Shown here piece after piece: positions 1 to 6,366 of a stretch of 6,366 nucleotides of DNA (the stretch's first letter is position 1; each line of letters starts with the position of its first letter). The translations under genes were made by a program, and so were the position numbers. Source of the DNA: Planctomycetota bacterium (GTDB taxonomy: Bacteria; Planctomycetota; UBA1135; UBA2386); assembly GCA_016793305.1 (NCBI GenBank), contig JAEUHU010000322.1, forward strand, positions 1 through 6,366. The letters are read 5' to 3'. Below the pieces are notes generated by a model. The model did not search any database. It was not told where the DNA came from and saw only the letters and a program-made list of their open reading frames with translations.

Positions 1-1191
1 CGCGACCTCTCGGTGATCGCGCCGAACCTGAAGAACGGCGACACCGTGCTGATCGCCGGCGGCACCTACACCGGCCGCGCCGACAACGGCAGCGACCAGA
101 TCAAGGTGACCTGCAAGATCCTCGGCGGCTGGAACGACGACTTCACCGCGCGGGATCCGTGGGGTGCGCACCGCACGATCCTCAGCGGCGACAACAAGAC
201 CAAGAACTGGAACTTCAACGCGCGGCTCTGGTTCGACTGCCGCGGCCAGAAGGAGCCGGGCGCGATCGTGGTCGACGGCGTCGTCGTCGACAACGCCGCG
301 CGCAACTACTACAGCAAGGACGAGGGCCTGAAGATCCTGCGCAAGGCCAACCCGTCGACCGGCAACAACGCGACGCCGGAATCGCCCGGCATCTTCGTCG
401 ACACGCCCAAGGGCGGCACCGCCCTGATCACCAACTGCATCGTGATGAACACGGCGCCGACCGGCGGCACCGGCGCGATCTACGCGTTCGGCCACCAGGA
501 CGCGACGCTCGAGATCCGCAACAACCTGGTGATCAACAACACCGGCAGCGCGATCGACTGCGTGTCGTGCTGGCACCCGAAGGACGGCAAGGGCATCCCG
601 AAGTTCACCGTCGCCGACAACACGGTGCTGTTCAGCTGGAAGTACGACCCCTACGCCACGCACGGCGGCTCGGCGCTGAAGATGGACGGCGACACGATCG
701 TCACCGCGACCGGCAACGTGTTCGCGTTCAACGACTACTTCGGCGTCGACAACGTCAAGCAGTCGAAGAACCTGACGCTGAAGGACAATCTGTTCGGCCC
801 GTCGCTGGTCGGCGACTACCAGGAGTTCAGCACCGTGCTGACGCTCGCGCAGACCGAGGACAGCGCGCAGCTGCTCAGCAGCGACAGCAGCGGCAACGTC
901 ACCGGCAAGGTCGAGCTGCAGCTCGATCCGAAGTGGTCGGCGAGCTTCGCGGCGCGCTCGGTGATCGACCGCAACAAGGCCGAGGCGGACGTGAAGGCGA
1001 AGGACGGCTGGCAGAACGACGTGCGCTCGATGCTGGGCCTCGCCTTGCAGGGCACCGACGTCAAGGCCGACAGCGACGTGTGGCTGCACCGCCTGGCGAT
1101 CGACGACGCCGTGAAGGCGGGCATGCAGAAGGTCGGCGGCAAGTACGGCTGCCAGAACCCGGCCCCCGGCGAAGCTGCGCCCGGCAAGTGA
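1..1191 (+). CDS. Right-handed parallel beta-helix protein, 5'-truncated by the window edge
   Basis: The frame is open from base 1, giving 396 visible residues and a TGA stop. The first visible segment, around NGDTVLIAGGTY (residues 12-23), is the typical opening rung of secreted parallel beta-helix proteins (pectate-lyase-like and DUF1565-like families). The true start and any signal peptide are therefore probably upstream, although a GTG at base 13 could formally start the frame. A 'GGWNDDFTARDP' segment (residues 42-53), common near the start of such helices, follows. Rungs with a shared x-x-N-x-hydrophobic pattern begin near residues 141, 170, 202, 234 and 258, spaced 24-32 residues apart (for example ITNCIV, IRNNLV, VADNTV, ATGNVF, LKDNLF). 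The last ~120 residues are less repetitive and end in a Pro/Ala/Gly tail. No catalytic residues could be recognised, so enzyme, adhesin or structural roles are all possible. It converges on the lipoprotein gene downstream. Confidence 0.85.
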   Translation, partial: RDLSVIAPNLKNGDTVLIAGGTYTGRADNGSDQIKVTCKILGGWNDDFTARDPWGAHRTILSGDNKTKNWNFNARLWFDCRGQKEPGAIVVDGVVVDNAARNYYSKDEGLKILRKANPSTGNNATPESPGIFVDTPKGGTALITNCIVMNTAPTGGTGAIYAFGHQDATLEIRNNLVINNTGSAIDCVSCWHPKDGKGIPKFTVADNTVLFSWKYDPYATHGGSALKMDGDTIVTATGNVFAFNDYFGVDNVKQSKNLTLKDNLFGPSLVGDYQEFSTVLTLAQTEDSAQLLSSDSSGNVTGKVELQLDPKWSASFAARSVIDRNKAEADVKAKDGWQNDVRSMLGLALQGTDVKADSDVWLHRLAIDDAVKAGMQKVGGKYGCQNPAPGEAAPGK

Positions 1192-1384
1192 CGGCGGAAG
1201 GCGATCCGGTGGCTGATGAAGCTCCTCGGGAGCACGAGGCACCGGGACAGTAGGACGGCGGCGGCGGCGATCCGACCAACGGTAGCGGTCGTCAGAAACG
1301 CTGCCGGCAGCACATCGACCCGCGCAGCACTCCGTCCACGCTGCTCGCGACCGACCAGGAGACCGTGCGCGGCGCGTTCTTCCC
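1192..1384. other. Convergent intergenic gap without a clear terminator
   Basis: This gap lies between two converging stop codons. I see no credible gene in it. It contains two weak potential hairpins: GCTCC-TCG-GGAGC at 1221-1233, and a 7-bp stem with one G-T wobble pairing 1281-1287 with 1299-1305 across an 11-base loop. The second overlaps a 12-bp perfect palindrome, GCTGCCGGCAGC, at 1300-1311. Neither hairpin is followed by a T-run on either strand. Confidence 0.6.
1281..1305. terminator. Weak candidate bidirectional terminator hairpin
   Basis: GGTAGCG (1281-1287) can pair with CGCTGCC (1299-1305) through seven pairs, one of them a G-T wobble, around an 11-base loop. Its place between converging genes fits a shared terminator. 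There is no U-tract, the loop is long, and GC-rich DNA forms such hairpins often by chance, so this is only a candidate. Confidence 0.2.
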
Positions 1385-2452
1385 TCAGCCCCCGGCGGCC
1401 GCCATCGACGGCGACAGGAAGCCCCAGCTCCGATCGGCGATCTCCGAGTTCGCTCCGGCGACGCGCATCACGCGCTGCCGAAGACTGCCGTCGCGGACCT
1501 CGAGCTCGACCTGGAACGAAGCTGCGCCGCCCGGTCCGTGGCAATCCAGGTCGAGCCGCACCGCACCACCGGGCATCGCGGTGACGGCACCTTCGCCGAC
1601 CGTGCCGTCGGCCAACAACAGCAGTGCCTGCAGTGGCGCGCCACGCGGAGCGACGTAGACGTACAGTTCCGCCTCCGGATCGCCCTCTTCGCCAGCCCCG
1701 ATCGTCGTGCGCACATGCACGATCTCGGCGAACGGAACCGCGCGGAACCGCGTGGTGCGCGCGACCTCGTCGCCGCGCAGGACCTGCCATCGCGGCCCGA
1801 CCATCGGTGCGAAGGCGCGCAGCGCCGGCGGCAGCGACGGAGTGCCGAGGACGATGGTCGGATCGTGCACCTCCTCGCCGGCAGCGCGATGCGCGCGCCA
1901 GTCGGTCATCGGCACCGACGAGCGCACATCCCCCTCGGCGAGTCGCAAGCGCGCGTCGTCCGCAGCCTCCAGCGTCCACCGCCAGACCAACGCGCGGTCC
2001 ACGGCGCCGGGGGCGGCGAGCACCGTCTCGGCCAGCACCCCGTCGGCGTCGTGCTGCACCGGCCCTTCGACGATGCGACCGCCGCGCAGGAACGCACGCA
2101 GCCGCAGACGCTGTTCGGCCGGGTGCCAGTAGAACACCCGAACGACCCCGCAGGTCCGTTCGCCGCTGGCGTTCCCGTAGCTGTCCACACGGAGCGAGTT
2201 GCCACCGGGCCCGCGGTGCCAGCGCTGGGCCTCGCGCCGGCCGTCGGGGAACGCCGTCCACCAGGTGCCGCCGACCATCGAGGCCAGCGGAGCGATCGCC
2301 GCGATCGCGGCGGCAGCAGGCGCCGAGGCCCCGGGCAGGGGAACGTCCTGGTCGCGCGCGATGGCGCCGCAGGCAGCGACGACGACGGCGACGACGGCAC
2401 AAGACGATGCGCACCGCAGCGCGCGGGCCGTGGAACCCATGCGACGAATCAT
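1385..2452 (-). CDS. Predicted lipoprotein with duplicated lipocalin-like domain
   Basis: The product has 355 residues. The ATG at 2452 is chosen because GGAGGTG (bases 2465-2459 on the minus strand) sits 8 bases upstream; the frame stays open back to a GTG at 2539, which has no comparable site. The N-terminus is a basic MIRR, a hydrophobic stretch, then V25-A26-A27-C28, a plausible lipobox, so the mature protein is probably lipid-anchored in the envelope. An Ala-rich linker leads to a domain beginning near residue 55 (LASMVGGTW) that resembles lipocalin-like or nitrobindin-like beta-barrels: Gly-x-Trp opening, then QRWHRGPGGNSLRV and VFYWHP strands. A second copy starts near residue 213 (FAPMVGPRW). 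The strand pair RLRAFLRGGRIVEGPV (115-132) aligns with LQALLLLADGTVGEGAV (274-290). No exact family or ligand is recognised, and the ligand-binding residues of nitrobindin are not evident. The LanC-like gene lies 87 bases upstream on the same strand, suggesting an operon. Confidence 0.8.
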   Translation of the reverse strand: MIRRMGSTARALRCASSCAVVAVVVAACGAIARDQDVPLPGASAPAAAAIAAIAPLASMVGGTWWTAFPDGRREAQRWHRGPGGNSLRVDSYGNASGERTCGVVRVFYWHPAEQRLRLRAFLRGGRIVEGPVQHDADGVLAETVLAAPGAVDRALVWRWTLEAADDARLRLAEGDVRSSVPMTDWRAHRAAGEEVHDPTIVLGTPSLPPALRAFAPMVGPRWQVLRGDEVARTTRFRAVPFAEIVHVRTTIGAGEEGDPEAELYVYVAPRGAPLQALLLLADGTVGEGAVTAMPGGAVRLDLDCHGPGGAASFQVELEVRDGSLRQRVMRVAGANSEIADRSWGFLSPSMAAAGG

Positions 2453-2458
2453 GCCGGA

Positions 2459-2465
2459 CACCTCC
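2459..2465 (-). promoter_or_regulatory. Strong ribosome binding site deciding the lipoprotein start
   Basis: On the minus strand this reads GGAGGTG, a near-complete anti-Shine-Dalgarno match. The T of GGAGGT is 8 bases before the ATG at 2452. It supports that start over the upstream GTG at 2539 and the internal ATG at 2440. It also shows that the gene can be translated independently of the upstream LanC-like gene. Confidence 0.8.
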
Positions 2466-2539
2466 GACGCCGTGCGTAAGCGGGCCGTCAAGGTCGACGC
2501 GCTCCTCTTCGGCAGCACGAAGCCAACGGCCGCTCGCAC

Positions 2540-3946
2540 CTACTTGCCCGCACGCGGCAGAACGCGGCGATCCGGCAAGCCGACGACCGGATCCGGCGTC
2601 GTCGCCAACGTCGCCAGCCGCAGCAACGCGAACGCCTCGCCGGCGGCCCCGAGCATCAGGTCGACGTTGTGCTGGTCCTTGCCGGCGTCGTGGCCGTTCG
2701 CGCCGTTCGCCCACTTGAGGCCGTCGCCGTCGACTTCGGCCTTCTGCAGCAGGTAGGCGGCGGCGCGCCGCGCGAACGCGCCGTACTGCGCATCGCCGGT
2801 GGCGCGCTGCAGGTCGCAGAAGAACTCGAGCGCGCCGGCGACGCCGCAGCAGTAGCTCGGCGGGAACGCGGGCGGGATCGCGGCATCGGCCGGACCGGCC
2901 TGCGCCATGACCCACTTCGCCGACGCGGTGGTGGCCTCGAGCCAGCGCGCTTCCTTCGTCGCCGCGTGCAACAACAGGAACAGGCGCGCCGTGCCGGGCG
3001 CACCATGGCACCATCCGCCGAGGCTGGCCGGCGACTTCGGCGTGACTGGGAAGCGCATCGCGCCGTCCTTGCTCACCGCGAGCGCCATCACCCACTCGGC
3101 GCCATCCTTCGCGGCCTGCACGCACGCATCGTCCTGGCACTCGAGGCCGATGCGCAACAACGCGTAGCCGACGCCCGCCGTGCCGTGGCTGAAGCCCGTG
3201 TAGCTGGCATTGCGCGCGAGCTGCCAACGCCAGCTGCGCTGTCCCGGCTTGGCCTGGTCCACGACGGACGCGGCGATCAGGTGGCGACCGGCGGCCTTCG
3301 CCCCGTCGCGGAAGCGCGCGGCTGTGGCGGCGTCGTCGCACGCGGCGGCGAGATCGAGCAGGAACAGGGCCGTGCCCGCGGTGCCGTAGATGATCTCGAC
3401 CTGCTCGTCCCAGTGCAGCGCATCGCCGTCCTTCACGGCGCGCGCCAGCAGGGAGTCCCCGACCTGGATCGCGGTGGCGAGTGCTCCGGCGTCGCCGCGC
3501 AGCTTGGCCCGGGCGAGGAACGCCGCGCCGACGCCGGCATCGCCGACGTACAGCGCTGCTGCGCCCTCGTTGCGTTCGGCGCCCGCCCACGTGATGCCGT
3601 GCGCGTCCTTGCTGGCGACGGCGAGCAGGCCGGCGGCCGCCTTGTCGGCGAGCGAACGGGCGCGCGCGTCGTCGAGGACCTTGGCGGCGTTCTCGAGGAA
3701 CAGCAGCACGCCGGCCGTGCCGCCGTAGACGACGGCCGTCGGGGCTTCCGTTCCCTCGGCGCTGCCGGGGAACATCACGGCGTCCTTCGCGCCCGCCACC
3801 GGCTCGGCCTGGCGCTCGATCCACGCGACGGCCTTCCTGGTAGCGGTCAGCAGGGCCGCATCGTCGGCAGCGGGAACCGGGGCAGGATTCTGGGCGGCGA
3901 CGAGGCCAGCGAGAACGAGAGGAAGGACGGCGCCGTGGGGCTTCAT
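2540..3946 (-). CDS. Exported LanC-like protein (lanthionine synthetase C family) with CCG zinc motif
   Basis: The product has 468 residues. The ATG at 3946 has AGGA 7 bases upstream and opens a Sec signal peptide (MKPHGAVLPLVLAGLVAAQ, cleavage probably near residue 19), followed by a Pro/Ala-rich linker. The rest shows the seven Gly-rich repeats of the LanC alpha/alpha toroid: YGGTAG (74-79), YVGDAG (133-138), YGTAG (187-191), FSHGTAG (252-258), WCHGAPG (312-318), YCCGVAG (365-371) and MLGAAG (431-436), each leading into a hydrophobic helix. By comparison with NisC, H254 matches the catalytic His, and C313 and C366 match the zinc cysteines. C367 takes the place of the usual zinc His (CCG instead of CHG), E184 replaces the catalytic Asp, and the Arg four residues before the first zinc Cys is Leu (L309). 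Classical LanC enzymes cyclise dehydrated peptides in the cytosol; here export makes a periplasmic or surface role likelier. No precursor peptide or dehydratase is visible. The substrate is unknown. It probably shares a transcript with the lipoprotein gene downstream. Confidence 0.93.
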   Translation of the reverse strand: MKPHGAVLPLVLAGLVAAQNPAPVPAADDAALLTATRKAVAWIERQAEPVAGAKDAVMFPGSAEGTEAPTAVVYGGTAGVLLFLENAAKVLDDARARSLADKAAAGLLAVASKDAHGITWAGAERNEGAAALYVGDAGVGAAFLARAKLRGDAGALATAIQVGDSLLARAVKDGDALHWDEQVEIIYGTAGTALFLLDLAAACDDAATAARFRDGAKAAGRHLIAASVVDQAKPGQRSWRWQLARNASYTGFSHGTAGVGYALLRIGLECQDDACVQAAKDGAEWVMALAVSKDGAMRFPVTPKSPASLGGWCHGAPGTARLFLLLHAATKEARWLEATTASAKWVMAQAGPADAAIPPAFPPSYCCGVAGALEFFCDLQRATGDAQYGAFARRAAAYLLQKAEVDGDGLKWANGANGHDAGKDQHNVDLMLGAAGEAFALLRLATLATTPDPVVGLPDRRVLPRAGK

Positions 3947-3953
3947 GCGGAAG

Positions 3954-3957
3954 TCCT
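3954..3957 (-). promoter_or_regulatory. Ribosome binding site of the LanC-like gene
   Basis: On the minus strand this reads AGGA, 7 bases before the ATG at 3946. It is short but well spaced, and the start it supports places a complete Sec signal peptide at the N-terminus. Confidence 0.5.
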
Positions 3958-4027
3958 ACGGGCAGCGCGCACGGAAATCCTGATCGAAGGCTCGCCGGCG
4001 GCCCTGGGCGCTGCGTCGAGCACCGAC

Positions 4028-4043
4028 TGCTCGCGAGCACGTG
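4028..4043. promoter_or_regulatory. Palindromic candidate operator
   Basis: TGCTCGCGAGCA (4028-4039) is a perfect 12-bp palindrome, and CACGTG (4038-4043) is a second palindrome sharing its last two bases. The position between two divergent genes fits a regulator binding site. No known operator consensus is recognised, and short GC-rich palindromes can occur by chance. Confidence 0.25.
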
Positions 4044-4164
4044 AGCGGGACCGGCACCCACCCGACGACCGCGAGGCGTGGCTGCGGCCCAGGGCATCGG
4101 GCGGGGTGCACCGGGGCTCCAGCTACCGGTGGCGCCGGGTCGCCAAAGCCGCCAGCATGCGCGA

Positions 4165-6366
4165 ATGGCTCGTCCTCGTCCGCGCCCGTACGCCACCCTC
4201 GCCGTCGCCGCCACGTTCGCCGCGCAGCTCGCCGCCCAGCACGACACCGCCGCGGACCCGAGCACGCGGCCGATGTACGTCGCCCAGCACAGCGACGAGG
4301 CCCAGCAGCAGATCGCCGGCTTCCAGCTGCCGCCGGGCTGGACCTGCACGCTCGCCGCCGCCGAACCGGACCTGTGCAACGTCGTCGCGTTCGCCTTCGA
4401 CGGCGTGGGCACGTGCTACGTCGCCGAGACGTTCCGCATCAACGACGGCGTGCCGGACACGCGGAACTTCATGCAGTGGAAGGACGAGGACCTCGCGTGC
4501 CTCACCGTCGCCGACCGCGTGCGCAAGTACGAGAAGCACGTCGCCGGCAAGCTCGCCCACTACGCGCGCTACAGCGAACGCGTGCGCCGCCTCGTCGATC
4601 GCGACGGCGACGGCGTCTACGACAGCGCGACCGTGTTCGCCGACGGCTTCGCCGAGCTCGCCGACGGCGTCGCGTCCGGTGTGCTGCCGGTCGGCGGCGA
4701 CGTGTGGTTCACCAACATCCCGAAGCTGTGGCGCCTGCGCGACAGCAACGGCGACGGCGTCGCCGACGAACGCACCGCCGTGCCCGACGGCTACGGCGTG
4801 CACAGTTCGCTGATCGGCCACGACCTGCACGGCCTGGTCGTCGGCCCCGACCGCCGCCTCTACTTCTCGATCGGCGACCGCGGCTTCCACGTGCAGCAAG
4901 GCGACCGCACGCTGGCCTATCCGCACGAAGGTGCGGTGCTGCGCTGCGAACTCGACGGCAGCCACCTCGAGGTCGTGCATCGCGGCCTGCGCAACCCGCA
5001 GGAGCTGGCGTTCGACGACTTCGGCGACCTGTTCACCGGCGACAACAACAGCGACGGCGGCGACAAGGCGCGCCTCGTGCAGATCCTGCCCGGCGCCGAC
5101 AGTGGCTGGCGCATCGGCTACCAGTGGCTGTCCGACCGCGGCACGTGGAACCGCGACCGCCTGTGGGAACCGCGGCATCCCGGCCAGCCGACGTGGATCG
5201 TGCCGCCGATCGCCAACTTCGCCGACGGCCCGTCGGGCTTCGTCTTCGACGTCGGTTCGCTGCCCGAACGCTTCCGCGGCTGCTTCCTGCTGTGCGACTT
5301 CCGCGGCGGCGCCAGCTACAGCGGTGTGCACGCGCTGCGCCTGCTGCCGAGTGGTGCGGGTCACGTGCTGGCCAGCAGCGAGCGTCTGCTGTGGAACGCG
5401 CTCGTCACCGACGTCGACTTCGCGCCGGATGGTTCGGTGTGCGTGCTCGACTGGGTGTCGGGCTGGAACAAGACCGGCAAGGGCCGCATCTACCGCCTGC
5501 GGCACGGTGCGCCGGCCAACGACGCCGCCGCGTGGCTCGCGCGCGATCTGGCGAAGGAATCGACCGACACGCTGCGCACGCTGCTCGCGCACCAGGATCG
5601 CCGCGTGCGCCAGGAAGCGCAGTTCGCGCTCGTCGACCAGGCCACGAAGGACCCCGGCGTCGTCGCCATGCTGAGCACGCTCGCCGCCGACCGCGAGCAA
5701 CCGCGCGCGCGCCGCCACGCGATCCAAGCTCTCGGCATCCTCGGCCGCCGCGACGTCGCCTTCGGCAAGTCGCTGCCGAAACTGCTCGACGACGGCGACG
5801 CCGACGTGCGCGCGCTGGTATGCCGCGTGCTCGGCGACGTACACGTCGACAAGGGCAAGGCGCGCCTGATCGAACGCCTGAAGGACGGCCACCCGCGCGT
5901 CGTGCGCGAAGCCGCGCTGGCGATTGCACGCTACGGCGACGAACAGCCCGCCGCCGCCGCCGACCTGCTCGCAGCAGCGCGCCAGAACGACGACCACGAC
6001 GCCGTGCTGCGCCACGCGCTGGTGTTCGCGCTGGCGACGCCCGGCGCGCGCGACGCGCTGGTCGCGAACCTCGGCGATGCGTCGGTCGCCGTTCGCCGCG
6101 CCTGCCTGCTGGCGCTCGCCCGCCTCGGCGACGGCGAGATCGGCAAGCTGCTCGCCGACCCCGACGCCGGCCTGCGCCAAGACGCGGCCCACGTGATCTA
6201 CGAGTTCCCGGTGCCGGCGGCGATGCAGGCGCTGGCGCGGCTCTGCTACGACGACGTCTCCGACGGTGAAGCGATCGATTGGCGCGCGATCAACGCCTGC
6301 CGCATGCTCGGCCAGACCGAACACGGCGAAGCGCTCGTGCACACGGCGACGCGCCGCGACCAGCCG
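4165..6366 (+). CDS. PVC-type putative membrane-bound dehydrogenase (beta-propeller plus HEAT repeats), 3'-truncated by the window edge
   Basis: 734 residues are visible and the frame is still open at the last base. The ATG at 4165 gives a signal peptide (basic MARPRPRP, hydrophobic core to about residue 25, likely LAAQ cleavage). No clear ribosome binding site precedes it; an in-frame GTG at 4129 is the alternative. The family opening (GFQLPPGWTCTLAAAEP, residues 52-68; YVAETFR, 85-91; DEDLACLTVADR, from residue 107) matches the Piru_Ver-type dehydrogenase domain (TIGR02604). Two calcium-loop-like motifs, DRDGDGVYD (145-153) and DSNGDGVADE (193-202), follow. The propeller segment GLRNPQELAFDDFGDLFTGD (274-293) resembles sugar/sorbosone dehydrogenase-type propellers, and KGRIYRL closes the domain. 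From about residue 470 to the edge there are HEAT-like helical repeats (for example LRTLLAHQDRRVRQEAQFAL). Relatives usually continue to a C-terminal cytochrome c domain with CxxCH, which would lie beyond the window. The substrate is unknown; the protein is probably periplasmic. Confidence 0.94.
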   Translation, partial: MARPRPRPYATLAVAATFAAQLAAQHDTAADPSTRPMYVAQHSDEAQQQIAGFQLPPGWTCTLAAAEPDLCNVVAFAFDGVGTCYVAETFRINDGVPDTRNFMQWKDEDLACLTVADRVRKYEKHVAGKLAHYARYSERVRRLVDRDGDGVYDSATVFADGFAELADGVASGVLPVGGDVWFTNIPKLWRLRDSNGDGVADERTAVPDGYGVHSSLIGHDLHGLVVGPDRRLYFSIGDRGFHVQQGDRTLAYPHEGAVLRCELDGSHLEVVHRGLRNPQELAFDDFGDLFTGDNNSDGGDKARLVQILPGADSGWRIGYQWLSDRGTWNRDRLWEPRHPGQPTWIVPPIANFADGPSGFVFDVGSLPERFRGCFLLCDFRGGASYSGVHALRLLPSGAGHVLASSERLLWNALVTDVDFAPDGSVCVLDWVSGWNKTGKGRIYRLRHGAPANDAAAWLARDLAKESTDTLRTLLAHQDRRVRQEAQFALVDQATKDPGVVAMLSTLAADREQPRARRHAIQALGILGRRDVAFGKSLPKLLDDGDADVRALVCRVLGDVHVDKGKARLIERLKDGHPRVVREAALAIARYGDEQPAAAADLLAAARQNDDHDAVLRHALVFALATPGARDALVANLGDASVAVRRACLLALARLGDGEIGKLLADPDAGLRQDAAHVIYEFPVPAAMQALARLCYDDVSDGEAIDWRAINACRMLGQTEHGEALVHTATRRDQP

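Larger units (their letters stand above)
3947..4164. other. Divergent intergenic region between the LanC-like and dehydrogenase genes
   Basis: These 218 bases must hold the promoters for both the leftward LanC-like/lipoprotein unit and the rightward dehydrogenase gene, unless transcription enters from outside. I could not recognise sigma70-type -35/-10 boxes on either strand, and no reading frame here looks like a gene. The notable element is a 12-bp perfect palindrome at 4028-4039, directly overlapped by a CACGTG hexamer at 4038-4043. Confidence 0.6.

Noticed and set aside
559..576. CVSCWH in the beta-helix protein as a possible haem c site
   Set aside because: Haem c attachment needs CxxCH. 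Here Trp lies between the second Cys and the His, so the motif does not fit; a disulfide is more likely.
2453..2542. Possible readthrough fusion of the LanC-like protein with the lipoprotein: the two are in the same frame, separated by one TAG and a stop-free 29-codon linker
   Set aside because: Stop-free stretches of this length are expected in such GC-rich DNA. The downstream gene has its own strong ribosome binding site, and its signal sequence would make no sense inside a fusion.
2656..3006. Short open frames inside the LanC-like gene on both strands
   Set aside because: Their products are Arg/Ser/Ala/Pro-rich with no ribosome binding site pattern, and the same DNA encodes the conserved WCHG and CCG repeats of the LanC-like protein.
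816..4412. A 1198-codon open frame on the minus strand across several genes
   Set aside because: It crosses the end of the beta-helix gene, both minus-strand genes in a different frame, and the divergent intergenic region. Its product is Arg/Ala/Gly-rich low-complexity sequence with no recognisable motif. It is a GC-rich shadow frame.
4041..6269. A 742-codon open frame on the plus strand overlapping the dehydrogenase in another frame
   Set aside because: The product is dominated by Arg, Ala, Pro and Gly with no domain signal, while the frame starting at 4165 carries clear conserved family motifs over the same DNA.
4123..6342. A 739-codon open frame antisense to the dehydrogenase gene
   Set aside because: It mirrors almost the whole sense gene and is explained by the C/G-ending codons of that gene, which leave few stops on the opposite strand. 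The sense frame has a signal peptide, family motifs and HEAT repeats; the antisense product has none.

Overview
The window is GC-rich, with G or C at most third codon positions. It carries four protein genes, all of which appear to encode exported or envelope proteins, and I see no RNA gene, mobile element or CRISPR array. The best taxonomic clue is the last gene, a PVC-type 'putative membrane-bound dehydrogenase' (beta-propeller plus HEAT repeats). This family is greatly expanded in Planctomycetota and Verrucomicrobiota. Together with the base composition and the secreted right-handed beta-helix protein, it suggests a high-GC planctomycete or a close PVC relative. That assignment is inference.

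Layout from left to right. (1) Bases 1-1191, + strand: the 3' part of a secreted right-handed parallel beta-helix protein whose N-terminus lies outside the window. (2) Bases 1192-1384: a convergent gap with two weak hairpins and no convincing terminator. (3) Bases 1385-2452, - strand: a predicted lipoprotein with two copies of a lipocalin-like domain; its start is fixed by a strong GGAGGTG ribosome binding site. (4) Bases 2540-3946, - strand: an exported LanC-like protein with all seven Gly-rich toroid repeats and a Cys-Cys-Gly variant of the zinc site. It lies 87 bases upstream of the lipoprotein gene on the same strand, so the two are probably co-transcribed. (5) Bases 3947-4164: a divergent intergenic region with a 12-bp perfect palindrome. 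(6) Bases 4165-6366, + strand: the 5' part of the PVC-type dehydrogenase, which runs off the right edge before the C-terminal cytochrome c domain usual for the family.

The most interesting unit is the exported LanC-like protein with its duplicated-domain lipoprotein. LanC enzymes are normally cytosolic and modify lanthipeptide precursors, but this one has a Sec signal peptide and no precursor peptide, dehydratase or lanthipeptide transporter is visible nearby. A periplasmic or surface role is therefore likely but unknown. The beta-helix protein and the dehydrogenase are familiar classes in PVC genomes, and nothing in the sequence links them functionally to the LanC-like pair.
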